Part shown: piece after piece, positions 11,753 through 22,024 of the stretch
Layout of the letters: every line of letters begins with the position of its first letter
How positions within the stretch are numbered: the first letter of the stretch is position 1
From: Sphaerosporella brunnea
Taxonomy: Eukaryota; Ascomycota; Pezizomycetes; Pezizales; Pyronemataceae
Reading direction: 5' to 3'
DNA length: 64,000 nt
NCBI GenBank assembly: GCA_008704415.1
Contig: VXIS01000107.1
Span: 1 to 64,000, forward strand
Notes under the pieces: model-generated
What the model saw: only the letters and a program-made list of their open reading frames with translations
What the model was told of the DNA's origin: nothing
Databases searched by the model: none
Program-made: the position numbers and the translations under genes

Positions 11753-13098
11753 ATGGCCCACAATCCAATATACCCCTCTTCTGGCACAAATCCGGACGAC
11801 AGCGACTACAAAGCCGACCACACTGCCAAAAGAGTACTGTCACGCCGCATTTCTACCACCTCCCATGCCAGCCAGGGACACCAGACACAGCAGAAGGAGC
11901 GTTCACCAGGGTCGGTAAAACCGGCCATCGCAGCCACCGCGGGCCAAGCTGTGCTGGGCTGGGCCAAGGCTGTGCTGAGGTTCATTCTGTGCCTCGTAGC
12001 ACTGTATATGCTATTGGGGTTTCTCTACCGCTGGGCGTTCAATACCGCATTCTGTAAAATGATTGGGGCGGAGCTCGAGTGGTGTAAGAGAACGAAATTT
12101 ACTATAGGGCTGGGCAGTGTGGTTAAGCCTGGTCTGGTGGATTTTCCGAAGCTGATGGAATTGCAAAGTCAATTTGAAAGTGTAGTTGAGAGCGCGACTG
12201 AGGGACGTGTGCATATGAATAATTTCCGGAAATTGACGCTCGAGGTGTCAAGCCTCAATTCTCTGGTTAGGTTTTCCGACTTCGACTTCGGTTACAGGTA
12301 AGCATCCCCCCCCCCAACTCCGCCGGGCTGCGCTGATATGCGACTTGAAGGAAACAGCTCTCATCAGAATTGAGCACCGTTAGCTCCGCCATAAGATCTG
12401 CCGAACTCGGGTTGTTGAGGTTCGAAACCATACTAGACAGTGCTGTGCCTGTCTTCCTCGCGGCAGATGCCAACGCCGTCTATCGCCTGGAGCAGGTTCA
12501 AAATGCGCTAGCCGCACAGGATGAATCCTCTTTCGGCTTCAAAGCTATCATACTCTGGCCATTCCAACTGCCATACGACGACGCCACCGCCGATTGGGAT
12601 GTGCTGCAAACCTTCATATCCACGGCCGGGTTAATGGAGAAAGAGATCAAGTCCTTGGTCTCACACGCCAATTCCGTTCTAGAACATCTGAAAGAACTTG
12701 AAACCAGCCTCCAGAAAGTGAGAAAGATAGTGCGATATATTCCCAGATCGCAACAGGAGCAGGAGGAGAAGGTGCTAGCGGGTATCTTGTCTCTACTTGG
12801 TGAAGACGTCGACTTGAAGGCATGCGGCGACTACCAGGAATACTTTCTTTTGCTCCGGAATATTCCCGTGTTCAAGGAGCAGGCTTTGACGTTTGTTGAC
12901 AGGCTCTTGGTTCGGTTACAGACCGTTGAAAGCAATGTGGTAGATTTTAGACTTCGAGAGGAGTCGCCAGTAAAGAAGCGCATTCCGCTCCAGGTCCATA
13001 TTGATAGTGTCAGGGAAGGGATCGACAGATTGTCGGAATGCAGGTTGAAGGCGAGAGAAGCTTTTCTATACCACGGCGGCAGCCCATTTTTGGGCTAG
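11753..13098 (+). CDS. Membrane-anchored coiled-coil protein, unknown function
   Basis: Exons 11753-12297 and 12351-13098 give 430 aa. The intron is 53 nt (GTAAGC...TTGAAG) with a C run just after the donor; the acceptor AAG at 12350 is the one that keeps frame. A basic, Ser-rich N-terminus is followed by one strong membrane span at about residues 73-92 (VLRFILCLVALYMLLGFLY). The rest is a long helical region rich in Leu, Glu and Gln (for example LVSHANSVLEHLKELETSLQ), consistent with coiled coil. No enzyme motif is visible. It looks like one of the ascomycete single-pass proteins without known role. Confidence 0.75.
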
Positions 13099-14433
13099 TT
13101 TGGTAGAAGCGAGAGACATCGGGGCAAAGCGAGACGACGCACCACCAAAAAAACAAAAAAAAAAAAAAAAAAAAACTCGTTCGAGACCAAAAATCTCTGT
13201 ACAGACTCCGTGCAAAATAAACCATGCATCTTCATATCTATGGCCTCACTTTCTGGTGCGCCGTAGCGGTTCATTGCTAGAGGCCGTTCAGGTAGCATTA
13301 CGGGGGTGTTCAGGACGACAGAGGGCGCATGGGCTGGTTTGAGCAGGCTCGTCCTTTGAGCTGGAGTGCATCAAGACCGCAAGATGACAGGGTTGCGGTT
13401 GCTTTTGGTGCAGTCGGGAGGCGTTTCTGACTGGGAAGGCATCAGGAGCTCAAACCCGTGTTGTACGACGAGTTGCTGGATTGGGCGGCCAGTGACGTCT
13501 TGGGGTCACCGACGTTCAGGAGGTTCAACAAAATAAAAAAAATAAAAAAATAAGGCCCAAAAACAACGATTTTTTTTTTAGCCATTGATAATCCCAAATT
13601 TCCAGGGTTGGCCAAAAATCATTGCTCCGCGGCGATTCACCCAAAATGACGTTTGGCCGAGGCCGCCTTGACACCATAGTTTCGGTGGCGTTTAGGTGAC
13701 CTCAAAATCACCAGTCGACATATTTAGTGCAAAAACAAAATCAACGAGATATACATGTTCAATTAAGTACTCTAATTCCAGCTATCACGTTTCTGGGAAG
13801 GCCAAGGACAGGCGTTGTGAGCTCTCGGGTGGTTTTGGTTGTCGATGCCATTCGATCGTTGAGAATCATCAAAAAAATCACCCTCCGATCTAATTTTTTG
13901 GATTTTTGATAAACCGTGTGGAAACGGCCAGAGTCGTTGATTCATGAAAAGGCACCCAACCGGGTGCGACGATGGAACAAGAATCGTCACAAAAAGTCGG
14001 GCACCCAATGCGCCCTAAAAATAAAAATAAAAAAACACCCCCCACCTTGGGTTGAACACAGACCCGAGAGACACTACACTACACCAACTTAAGTGTTCTA
14101 GGTTACCGTATGGTATTAGAGATGGCGTTGATCCGGCGGCGTATCCTGTCGAATACAGCATTCATTCGATTGGAGTTTTCGGACGGACAAATCGAGTCTC
14201 TCCGTACCATCCACAATTTCGTATTCATACCGAATCATGCCAGCATGCGTACTACAGCAAGATACGGCATTACAAAGCATGCACTATTTCTTGCAATACG
14301 ACATTTTACTCTATGCCGCAACATACCTTCTCGCCAAAGATGCCGGCCCAATATCACCCTGGATAGTATGTACATGAAGAAAGTATGCCTACAAGTTTTG
14401 TACAAAAGATTCCAAACCCAACGCCATTTTTTT
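13099..14433. other. Intergenic spacer, A-rich tracts, possible decayed repeat
   Basis: There are poly-A at 13152-13173 and several A4-A7/T tracts around 13530-13580 and 14018-14035. A palindromic GGCACCCAACCGGGTGC lies near 13951. The stretch 13600-14060 looks like decayed repeat DNA but matches nothing I can name. No coding frame is convincing. Confidence 0.4.
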
Positions 14434-15651
14434 CTACTCGTCGTGCTTCAACTTTAGCAGAGCTAAAAGCATATGTTAGCAATGAAAAACCTCATATAAA
14501 TTGCGGGCTGAATATTACCCTTTCCAAAGTTCTTTCCCTGCAGCAGAGCAACGAAGCCCTCGGCCGCGTTCTCAACACCCTCAGTCACGGTCTCCTTAAC
14601 GATGAGCTCACCGTTGGCCAACCACTTGCTAACGTTCTCGTGGTGCTCCTTGGCGTACTTAGGGCCGAAGTCAGGGTCGTAAACAATGAAGCCCTCCATC
14701 TTGATGCGCTTGGAAACGATGTTCATCAAGTTTGCGGGGAGGTACATCTCATCTCTGCTTTTGACGTTGTAGTAGGCGATCATTCCGCACATGATGAAGC
14801 GGGAGTGGTCGTTCGCGGCGTCCAACGCAGCCTCCAACGCCTCGCCTCCAACGTTCTCGAAGTAGATGTTGATACCGTTGGGCGCAATCTTCTTCAGTGC
14901 CTCCGCGTTCGTCGTCTTCTTGTAGTTGAACGCCCCGTCGAATTTGAGCTCGTTCTTGATGTAGTCGACCTTCGCGTCGCTGCCCACAGAGCCGATCACC
15001 TTCAGACCCTCACGCTTGGCCAGCTGGCCAGCGATCTGTCCGACAGCTCCAGAGGCGGCGGAGATGAAGATGGTCTCGCCCTTCTTGGGGCGGCCGATCT
15101 GATAGAAAGAGGAGCTGTGGTCGAGGAATTAGCAGGCACTGGTGGTATTGATTTTAGAGGGAACATACTAGGCGGTCAAACCAGGCATTCCCAGAGCACT
15201 GAGGTAGTTGCTTAAAGGCAGGTTGTAAGTGTTGTTAAGCTTGCGAAGGCCAGAAACTTTCTCCTTGGGGAAAACGGAGTAGTTCTCCATTCCGACATGT
15301 CCAACAACCAGCTCACCCTCCTTGAAATCGGGGTTGGCGCTCTTGACAACCTCGGAGACTCCGTCGTTCACCACGACGCTGCCGAGAGGGAAGGCGGGCG
15401 TGTAGGAGGGGATGCTGGCATCACGCATGCGGCCACGCAGGTAGGGGTCGAAGGAGACATAGCTGGTGGTTCGATTTAGCTCCTAAAGCTGCAGATGTGC
15501 TGGTGAAGCCGACTTACAGGTTCTTCAGGATGACACCGCCCTCGGGGACAGAGTTCAGGTCAAGTTCCGACTCCTTGACCACGAGGTCCTTGCCGGGAAC
15601 GGGGTATCCCACAGGGACGTTGGCAAAGACGAGAGACTTATTGCGGACCAT
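14434..15651 (-). CDS. Zinc-independent MDR oxidoreductase (alkenal/one reductase type)
   Basis: Four exons, 15651-15518, 15462-15169, 15114-14519 and 14462-14434, give 350 aa; introns are 54-56 nt. The last exon codes for only nine residues and restores the usual family ending GKNFGKALLKL. The Rossmann segment ISAASGAVGQIAGQLAKR, the FDPYLRGRM block and YFENVGGEALEAAL are typical of the leukotriene B4 dehydrogenase / NADP-dependent double-bond reductase branch of the MDR superfamily. It has no zinc ligands. Likely NADPH-dependent reduction of an activated C=C bond; the substrate is not predictable. A TATA box lies about 85 bp upstream. Confidence 0.9.
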
Positions 15652-16997
15652 TTTGAAGATTTTTTAAAGGTGAAATAGTAGCAGGTACAAGTAAGTATAT
15701 TGAAAGCTGGCTGGTCCCCCAATGGGCTGCCCGCACATATATAGGGGAATTCCACCCCTTCGCCCAAACGCTCGATCTTCATGACGTAAGTTAGTTAGCG
15801 GTTTCGGGCAGCGGACCACTGGAGTTAACGATGAGGGAGGGAGTTAACAAGCGCGATTTGCAAAGCGGTTTCACGCCATGGCGAGCTTGCTAGCTGTTAC
15901 TAGCCTTCCACGCACCAATAGATAGGCCACGATAGTTACGAAAGCCCGAAGCACCACACGCACAAGAACCTTCCTCTTTTCTAGAAGACGCCATGTGGAG
16001 GTATTGTTAAGCAGCCAAGCAGGTCGGGTGATGCGGCAGCAGAACGCTTGCAGGGAAAGGGACCTCGGCCAGCAGAAGCTGCCAACTTCCGGGTGGAGTT
16101 TCGATATTTCAAATCGAGTTTTTCGGGGGGTTTTTTTTTTGCGGACATCGTGAAAAATCCAGGGAGGAGATTACTTATTCTCGTCCCGCCGAGGAGTCTT
16201 GTGATTTTGAAATGTATGAAACTGTCATAAGTGGCGGGTATGTACTATGTACAATACACTAGGGTATAATTATGTTGTTTTGCTGTCAGGGACAGGCTTG
16301 CTGCGCATGCATGAGAGGAACCGAGGAGGTTGAGTTAAGCTTTGCGGCGCTGAGGGAAGCAAGCCGTTCCGGGAGTTATTTGTGTCGCTGTCCGAGTTCT
16401 TTGCACTTTTGTCAAAACGAAACCGTGGCAAGGATTTTTTTTTTCGAAACGTGACCCTAAGCTCTTGTCCGTTTATGAGCCAATAGCATACGCCAGGAGA
16501 TACCTACTAAGTACTAAGTACTTAAGCACTTATCCTCGGTACTGTTTTTCGCTACCTTTATCTCTCGAGGCTAGAGCCGTACTTCGGAATTCCGGGCAGC
16601 TGTACATAGCCTACGGCACCTAACAATAGTGGAATTTGTCATAGTGGGACTATGGTGTGATATCTGTAGCTTGCGATATCATACATAGTGATATTTGCAG
16701 TGAGAGCCGGATCCGGCGGTGAGATTTCTGTTTGTAGTAGAACAACTTTGTGAGCTCAAACTACTGTACCAAGAAATGACGACCTACAAACACTGGAGAC
16801 TTCTCGTTCATGATTTTTCCACTGGCCAGAATCTGTGGATCTCTCCCTAACTAGTACTGGTAAAGGGAAGCCGGCCATCAGAAGAAGGGCAATCGATTAC
16901 CCACTGCCTTGGAAGTTGGAACAAGCTTGTTTGTGATGAACTCCGCTGCGCTGCTTCTGGAGTGTCAGCCACCTAGCGTGGCTTGAATATAGCTACA
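15652..16997. other. Intergenic spacer upstream of the MDR gene
   Basis: No credible gene. T runs occur near 16130 and 16435, and a direct GTACTAAGTACTTA-type repeat near 16508. The right edge is the left terminal inverted repeat of the element at 16998. Confidence 0.5.
15734..15742 (-). promoter_or_regulatory. TATA box of the MDR reductase gene
   Basis: On the minus strand the sequence CTATATATG lies about 85 bp before the start codon at 15651, a usual spacing. It suggests an inducible, TATA-driven promoter. Confidence 0.5.
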
Positions 16998-17711
16998 TAT
17001 GGTTCCGGAAGTCTACAAATAACACCAACCAAAGGCCGGGTAACTGGTTGGACAAACGTTTGAAATCGTTTGAAACACTAGGAGATTCCGCCGTCGGTCG
17101 CGCGAGTCGATAATTTTCGTCATTCACCAGCTGCCTCCCACCAGCAAGAAGCGAAACTACAGAGAGGAGGTATTGGGTATTGGAACAAAAAAAAAAAATG
17201 CCGAGTGCCAGTGCTGCCTGCGTTCAAAGTTCAAACAATCGCTCTGTTGCCTTGTCGCCCTGTCCCCCGTCCCCCATCCGTCCCCCCGTCCCCGTCCCCT
17301 ATAAAAACACGACGGTGGCTCTTATGGGCTTTGTTTTGAAATGATTCAGTACCATAGCGCTCTCCAGAGGCATAAACATTACAGATTCTTTCCGCCTTTT
17401 GCGCACTGGCCATGGCAGCTTCTTGCGCCTTTTTTCGTCGCCAGATGGTTGCTCTTGACGGTCCGCTTGGAGCTTGGGGGCGTCCACAGGTGGTTGGAAT
17501 CACTTCTTTAATTGCATCGGAGTCCGCCTGCGCGTTCCTTCTCCTCCACATCGTCGTTTTAGACGGGCCGTTCTGTGATATGGGGCGTCCCATGTTGGGC
17601 GGATTGATGGTACAGACGACGACGGGACGGGTGTTTCAAACGATTTCAAACGTTTGTCCAACCAGTTACCCGGCCTTTGGTTGGCGTTATTTGTAGACTT
17701 CCGGAACCATA
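16998..17711. mobile_element. TIR DNA element, about 0.71 kb, TA-flanked
   Basis: The sequence 16998-17078 (TATGGTTCCGGAAGTC...) is the reverse complement of 17631-17711 with one mismatch in 81 bases. Because the outer two bases are TA on both sides, they can be read as a TA target duplication, which would make the element 17000-17709, in the manner of Tc1/mariner-type elements. No transposase with a DDE signature fits inside, so it is probably non-autonomous. It carries one open frame (17231-17593, minus). The near-identical ends point to a fairly recent insertion. Confidence 0.8.
17231..17593 (-). CDS. Small ORF in the TIR element with duplicated GRP...WRR motif
   Basis: A 120-codon frame fills the middle of the element. 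Two copies of one motif are visible: GRPISQNGPSKTTMWRRRNA at residues 2-21 and GRPQAPSGPSRATIWRRKKA starting about residue 37. The GRP core and the basic WRR(R/K) block resemble a small DNA-binding module, AT-hook-like or helix-turn-helix, but I cannot assign a family. The C-terminus is Gly/Asp-rich and comes from a C-rich DNA tract, so the true end may be elsewhere. Whether it is expressed is unknown. Confidence 0.45.
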   Translation of the reverse strand: MGRPISQNGPSKTTMWRRRNAQADSDAIKEVIPTTCGRPQAPSGPSRATIWRRKKAQEAAMASAQKAERICNVYASGERYGTESFQNKAHKSHRRVFIGDGDGGTDGGRGTGRQGNRAIV

Positions 17712-17717
17712 CTATGT

Positions 17718-18127
17718 TAGGAAGTACATGTTGCCAGATGGAATAAAGAGCAGGAAGCCCTATGGAAGGCCATAGGGCTGGCCACGAAAGTGGGAGACAA
17801 GGAGGGTTGGAAGAGGACCTCCACCCCGGTGGCCAGAGTCCTGGCGGACACAAGATGTACGGAAGCCATCCTTGGCTTCTTAGCGAACACTCATGTAGGA
17901 AAGTGGCCGGAGAAGCCACGAGAATGATCTGACCTGCTTCCTTTCTCTCTCCTTTGTGTTCCCTTTGTCATACATTACTCGATACGAATTTCCTTGGTGC
18001 GCCCACTGAATCACGCCCGTCTGTGGGCACTTGAGGCCTAAGGGTAGATTTATTCATGTACATAGTCCCATGTCATGGCCGCAAGCGGCCGAATACAGGA
18101 TGATTAAAACAAATAGGAAGTACATGT
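17718..18127 (+). mobile_element. 5'-truncated Tad-like LINE, copy 1, with target duplication
   Basis: A 14-bp direct repeat TAGGAAGTACATGT lies at 17718-17731 and 18114-18127 and brackets the insert. Inside, 17733-17927 encodes the last 64 residues of a LINE polyprotein (ARWNKEQEALW...GKWPEKPRE then stop). These match the end of the copy at 18.5-19.4 kb. A 3' UTR follows with the shared block CATGGCCGCAAGCGGCCGAA and an A-rich tail GATTAAAACAAA. Truncation at the 5' end is the usual result of incomplete reverse transcription. Confidence 0.85.
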
Positions 18128-18503
18128 CGATCTGGGCATGGTGCATGACCGAGCACTCGAGACCGGATATATCTTGATCCATACTCAAATCCTTGTCAAT
18201 AGCTCTGCTTACCTACTCAAGGTAAAATTCCGATTAGGACTACTGTTCGAAGATGATTCCATAGACCGGAGTAAAGCTAACCACCAGAATACTTTTCGAA
18301 CACTCCTCGAAAGGGCCCTGGGAAGAAATGTTGCAACGATGGAATATTAGCTAGTGCTACGGGAAAGCTGGATGGTTTGTAGGGAGGCTTGGACCCGGAG
18401 GATGACACTGAGGATCTGCGCATATATGCCTAGATAATCATCATCCTCACACTGTTCCAAGTGAAATACGCAGGGTTGGTTGGAAAAATATACACGCTCG
18501 TAT
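18128..18503. other. Host sequence between two LINE insertions
   Basis: No gene recognised. The open frames are short. This appears to be the original spacer DNA into which the two LINE copies inserted. Confidence 0.4.
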
Positions 18504-19419
18504 AAACTTATAGTCCTCGGGCAGTGGCTCCTGCCCAGAATCTGCCGTGCCGAAAGCATGCTCCTGGCAGCAGGCTGGACAACAGAGTTCCGCTGGGTGC
18601 CAGGTCACCACGGAGTCCTCGGGAACGAGCGCGCTGATCAGCGGGCAAAGGAAGCCGCTGAGCGCCGCAATGACCACGAAGACTTCGAATCGGAGGTACT
18701 CGACATGGCGTCACTCGCGCACATCGCCAGCGCGACCACCCAGGCCAAACGACAAGACCGCATTGCATGGCTGAAGAAACACTTCAATGAGAGATACTAT
18801 AAGGCTCGACGGTCACAAGGGTTTAACTCCGTGGTGGCCAAAGCTTCGCAAGCGCTCGCCTCCCGTTTCTACCAACTCAGGCTGAATAAAGCTCCCATTG
18901 CCCCTTACCCAGCGTGGACGAACAGGAGGGAAAACGACAAGTGCTGGTTCTGCAAGAAGGCGCCACAACAGGCAAGAGAACATCTTTTTTTTAAGTTCTG
19001 TGCCAGGTGGCGGAAAGAGCAAGCTGTACTGTGGCAGGCAGTCGGTGAGGCCACAGCGCATGAGGGAAAGACGGGGAGTGGGAGGAGGAAGATCCCCACC
19101 CCCATCGAGGTCCTGTTAGCAGATGATCGATGTACCAAGGCTGTGCTGGATTTCCTCGCGAGCACCAAAGTTGGGACCTGGCCTAAGCAGCCAAGAATGT
19201 AATGACAACGTTGATTCACCTCCTCTCCTGTCAGATACGAGTTTCCTTAACTTTTCCTATGTGTTTCTTCCCTTAACTTCTCTTATATCACTCTTTCCTT
19301 CTAAGACACACCCGACTGTAGGCCTTTTGGGCTTAAGGGCAGTCTGCATGTACTCTCTATGTCATGGCCGCAAGCGGCCGAATACATTATGATCAAAACA
19401 AACAAAAACTTATAGTCCT
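18504..19419 (+). mobile_element. 5'-truncated Tad-like LINE, copy 2, with target duplication
   Basis: The 14-bp direct repeat AAACTTATAGTCCT at 18504-18517 and 19406-19419 marks the insertion. The insert (about 0.89 kb) holds the C-terminal RNase H part of a LINE polyprotein, a zinc-knuckle-like CWFC...H...C segment, a stop at 19200-19202, and a 3' UTR with CATGGCCGCAAGCGGCCGAA followed by an A-rich tail. It is related to but clearly diverged from copy 1. Confidence 0.88.
18519..19202 (+). pseudogene. LINE reverse transcriptase fragment (RNase H and C-terminus)
   Basis: The frame is open from the insertion edge to the stop but lacks the endonuclease and reverse transcriptase domains. The RNase H end is seen as FRWVPGHHGVLGNERADQRA, the conserved W-V-P-G-H...G-N-E-x-A-D motif. 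Further on, CWFCKKAPQQAREHLFFKFC is a CCHC-like knuckle found at the C-terminus of Tad-like LINEs. It is a dead fragment of a non-LTR retrotransposon. Confidence 0.85.
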
Positions 19420-19544
19420 TGAATATTATAGCAAAAGCAGAAGCACCAGTATAGAAAAAGAAACGACGAAAAGGCGCCCAGCCCTATAGAACCCCCCCCC
19501 CCCCCACCTATCTCCCACTCTAGGCTGCAGTTCAGCCGTCTATG

Positions 19545-21524
19545 CTAATCTAGAAGGGCTTCTACCACGCCGGCGGAACCTTGGATACAAGCAATCTCTA
19601 GCGGTGTTCTACCATCGTTGTCGGCCAAATCACGCTCTATGTCGGGATGCTCCAAGAGGAGCCGGACGATATCCGCGTGGCCGCTGGCGCAGGCAGAGAA
19701 TAATGGGGTTCTACCCATGCTGCACCTCGAGTTGACATCGACGCCACCGGGCGTATCCAGGAGGAGCTCTACGATCTCTTTGAACCCGTGGCGGCACGCT
19801 TGCCAAAGCGGCGTTTGGCCTTCGTTGTCAGCTACGTGGAGACGTATACCGGGTTGCTCTAACATTATCCGTACGGCTTCTACATGCCCGTTTGAACATG
19901 CGTAGAATAATGGAGTTCGGTCTTTGGAACATCGCGAGTTGATGTCGACTCCGCTGGAAAGAGTTAGCAATGTATCGATAAACCCTTCGAAGCCGTGTTC
20001 GCAGGCGTAGGATAGCGGTGTTCGCCCTTCACTGTCGGCTAGGTCCACCAGTATATCATCATGGATCACGAGTAGGAAGAAAATGTCCTGTTTGCCTTTC
20101 TGGATGGCACGTGATAATGGTAGTATGCCTGCATCGTTGGGAACGTTGACGTTGACATGCGGCAGGAGTAATTGTACGATGTCGGTGAAGCCAGAGGAGC
20201 ATGCCACAGCGAATGGCGTTTTGCCCGACCCTGGTGCTTTGTCCACGAGGATATCGGGATGGCTCAGGAGTAGTTGCACCACTTCCTTGTGGCCGTTGTT
20301 GACAGCCTGCCACAGCGGCGTTTTCCCACTGTTGCAGGTGGTGTTGACATCGATGTCTTTAGGATCGTGTAGAAGATGCTCTACCACTCGGACCCAACCT
20401 TTCGTGCTTGCGACCGATAATGGAGTTTCGCCATAATTGTCCGCCGAGTCAAGATCTGTGCTAAGGCCCACGAGTAACCACACGATATCTCCGTGGCCGA
20501 ATTTGGAGGCATAAAACAACGGCGTCCTACCCTGTGTGCACCTGCTGTTGACATCTGCGCCACACTTCACGAGCCACTCCGTGATGCCGAGATCCCCTCT
20601 CTGGGAGCATGCGATCGATAAAGGTGACTGTCCGGCCGAGGGAGCTTCGTCCACTAGAATTGAAGAATGGCCTAAGAGTATCCGTACGGCGCTTTGATGC
20701 CCCTTCCACACCGCACACCATAAGGGGGTTCGGCCTTCCGAGCAACGGGCATTGACGTTGACTTCTGGGACCGCGATGAGAAGTTGCAACATCTGGTCGT
20801 CTCCATCCAACGCTGCATGGTGCAGAGCGGTTTGGCCAAGACTGTCCGGGCAATTTAGGTCGATCCGGGCATCGATGAGTTTTTGGATCAGCTCGGCGTT
20901 GCTGAGTTCCTTGGTGTTCAAAGACTCGCTCGGGCCCAGGCTTTCCTGTGGGTCTGAGTCGCGTGTTTCGAGGGTGGAGTAGTTGGGTGTTTCTGGTGGA
21001 GCGATCGGCTGTGTGAGTTGTGTCATCTGCTCGCTCAACTTCTGATAGAAGCCAATTCCGGCGACCCTGCGATCACAAAAGTCAGCCTAGGAAAGCACCA
21101 AAAATGTCACTCCATGTTGAGGGGGGGATGGAGGGCAGTACTGGACATGGAACGCCACAAGCAAGTTCGTATTCGTCACAAGCCTGAGTCTTATCCCATC
21201 AACATCCTCAAACCCCCATTTCATGCGGCGCCAGAAATTTCTCCGCCTCTCAATATGTTTGTACTTCTCCAACAGCGCCTCCACCTCTTTGAACAGCCGA
21301 AAACACTCGTCCTTGAGGTGTACAAGCCCCTCCTCTTGCTGTGGCGTGAGGTGTTCGCGGTACTGCTCTACGTACGCCTCAGCCTGCTCCAGAACTATGT
21401 TCAGCCCGTAGATTTCGCAGCTGATGTTTAGACAGTCGGGCGCTGAGTTTTGGAGGCATCTGTAGAGGTTCCAGCCGAGTTTAGAGACTGCGACACTTAA
21501 GCTGAGGACGCTGCCGAGCTCCAT
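19545..21524 (-). CDS. Ankyrin-repeat protein with fungal N-terminal signalling domain
   Basis: Exons 21524-21142 and 21066-19545 give 634 aa; the 75-nt intron joins LLVAFHV to QVAGIGFYQKL. The first 140 residues (MELGSVLSLSVAVSKLGWNL, then FWRRMKWGFEDVDGIRLRL) resemble the helical N-terminal domain common in fungal STAND/NACHT receptors and ankyrin proteins. After a Ser/Glu-rich linker come about 13 ankyrin repeats (GRTPLWCAVWKGHQ, GKTPLWQAVNNGHKEVVQLL, and so on) reaching the C-terminus. No NACHT or NB-ARC P-loop is present, so this is a receptor-like protein without the NTPase. The repeats are well diverged from each other. It sits next to the LINE cluster. The role is unknown. I chose the Met at 21524; another lies 33 nt upstream. 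Confidence 0.88.
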
Positions 21525-22024
21525 TGTGTGGGGGGTTAGTTGGAGATGAGGGTGCATATGCCTGGGGAAGCCTCACGGTATTTGTACTAGTACCTGCTGC
21601 CTAGCCTATCTGGAGTACTTGCTCTGCAGAGTCTGTGAGACAATGCGGATTCGCCTGGAGGAGTCCCGATTCAGCGGCGCCCGCATTTTTTCAGCCTTGC
21701 TTCTGTGTTACGGTGTGCGCATGGTGGTTACATATTGTTAGTACTTGATTGGATCTGGAGAGGTCGTTTGTTTTGCTCCCTGACCACAGTAAAAGTCCAT
21801 ATAGTGTTGGCCTAGTAACATAAATAAAAAGCCACAGCAACTCGATTATGCGGTTGGTTCTCGCCATGTTTCAGTGGCCTTGCATGGCTGATCGATCTAT
21901 ATAGGCTGTCAGACTTGGGCAAAGGTTGGAGTCAGATGCTTTTCCGGATTCTAGGGCTTCTGAGGCTTCAGATTAAGGTGGGCCATATACATGGAAACCT
22001 GAGCATTCATCAGAGCCTATGTAC
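21525..22024. other. Intergenic spacer
   Basis: Promoter side of the ankyrin gene and 3' flank of the lipase gene. No repeat or gene seen. Confidence 0.5.

Noticed and set aside
14385..15215. 276-codon plus frame
   Set aside because: It is the antisense shadow of the MDR reductase exons 3 and 4, a product of that gene's codon bias.
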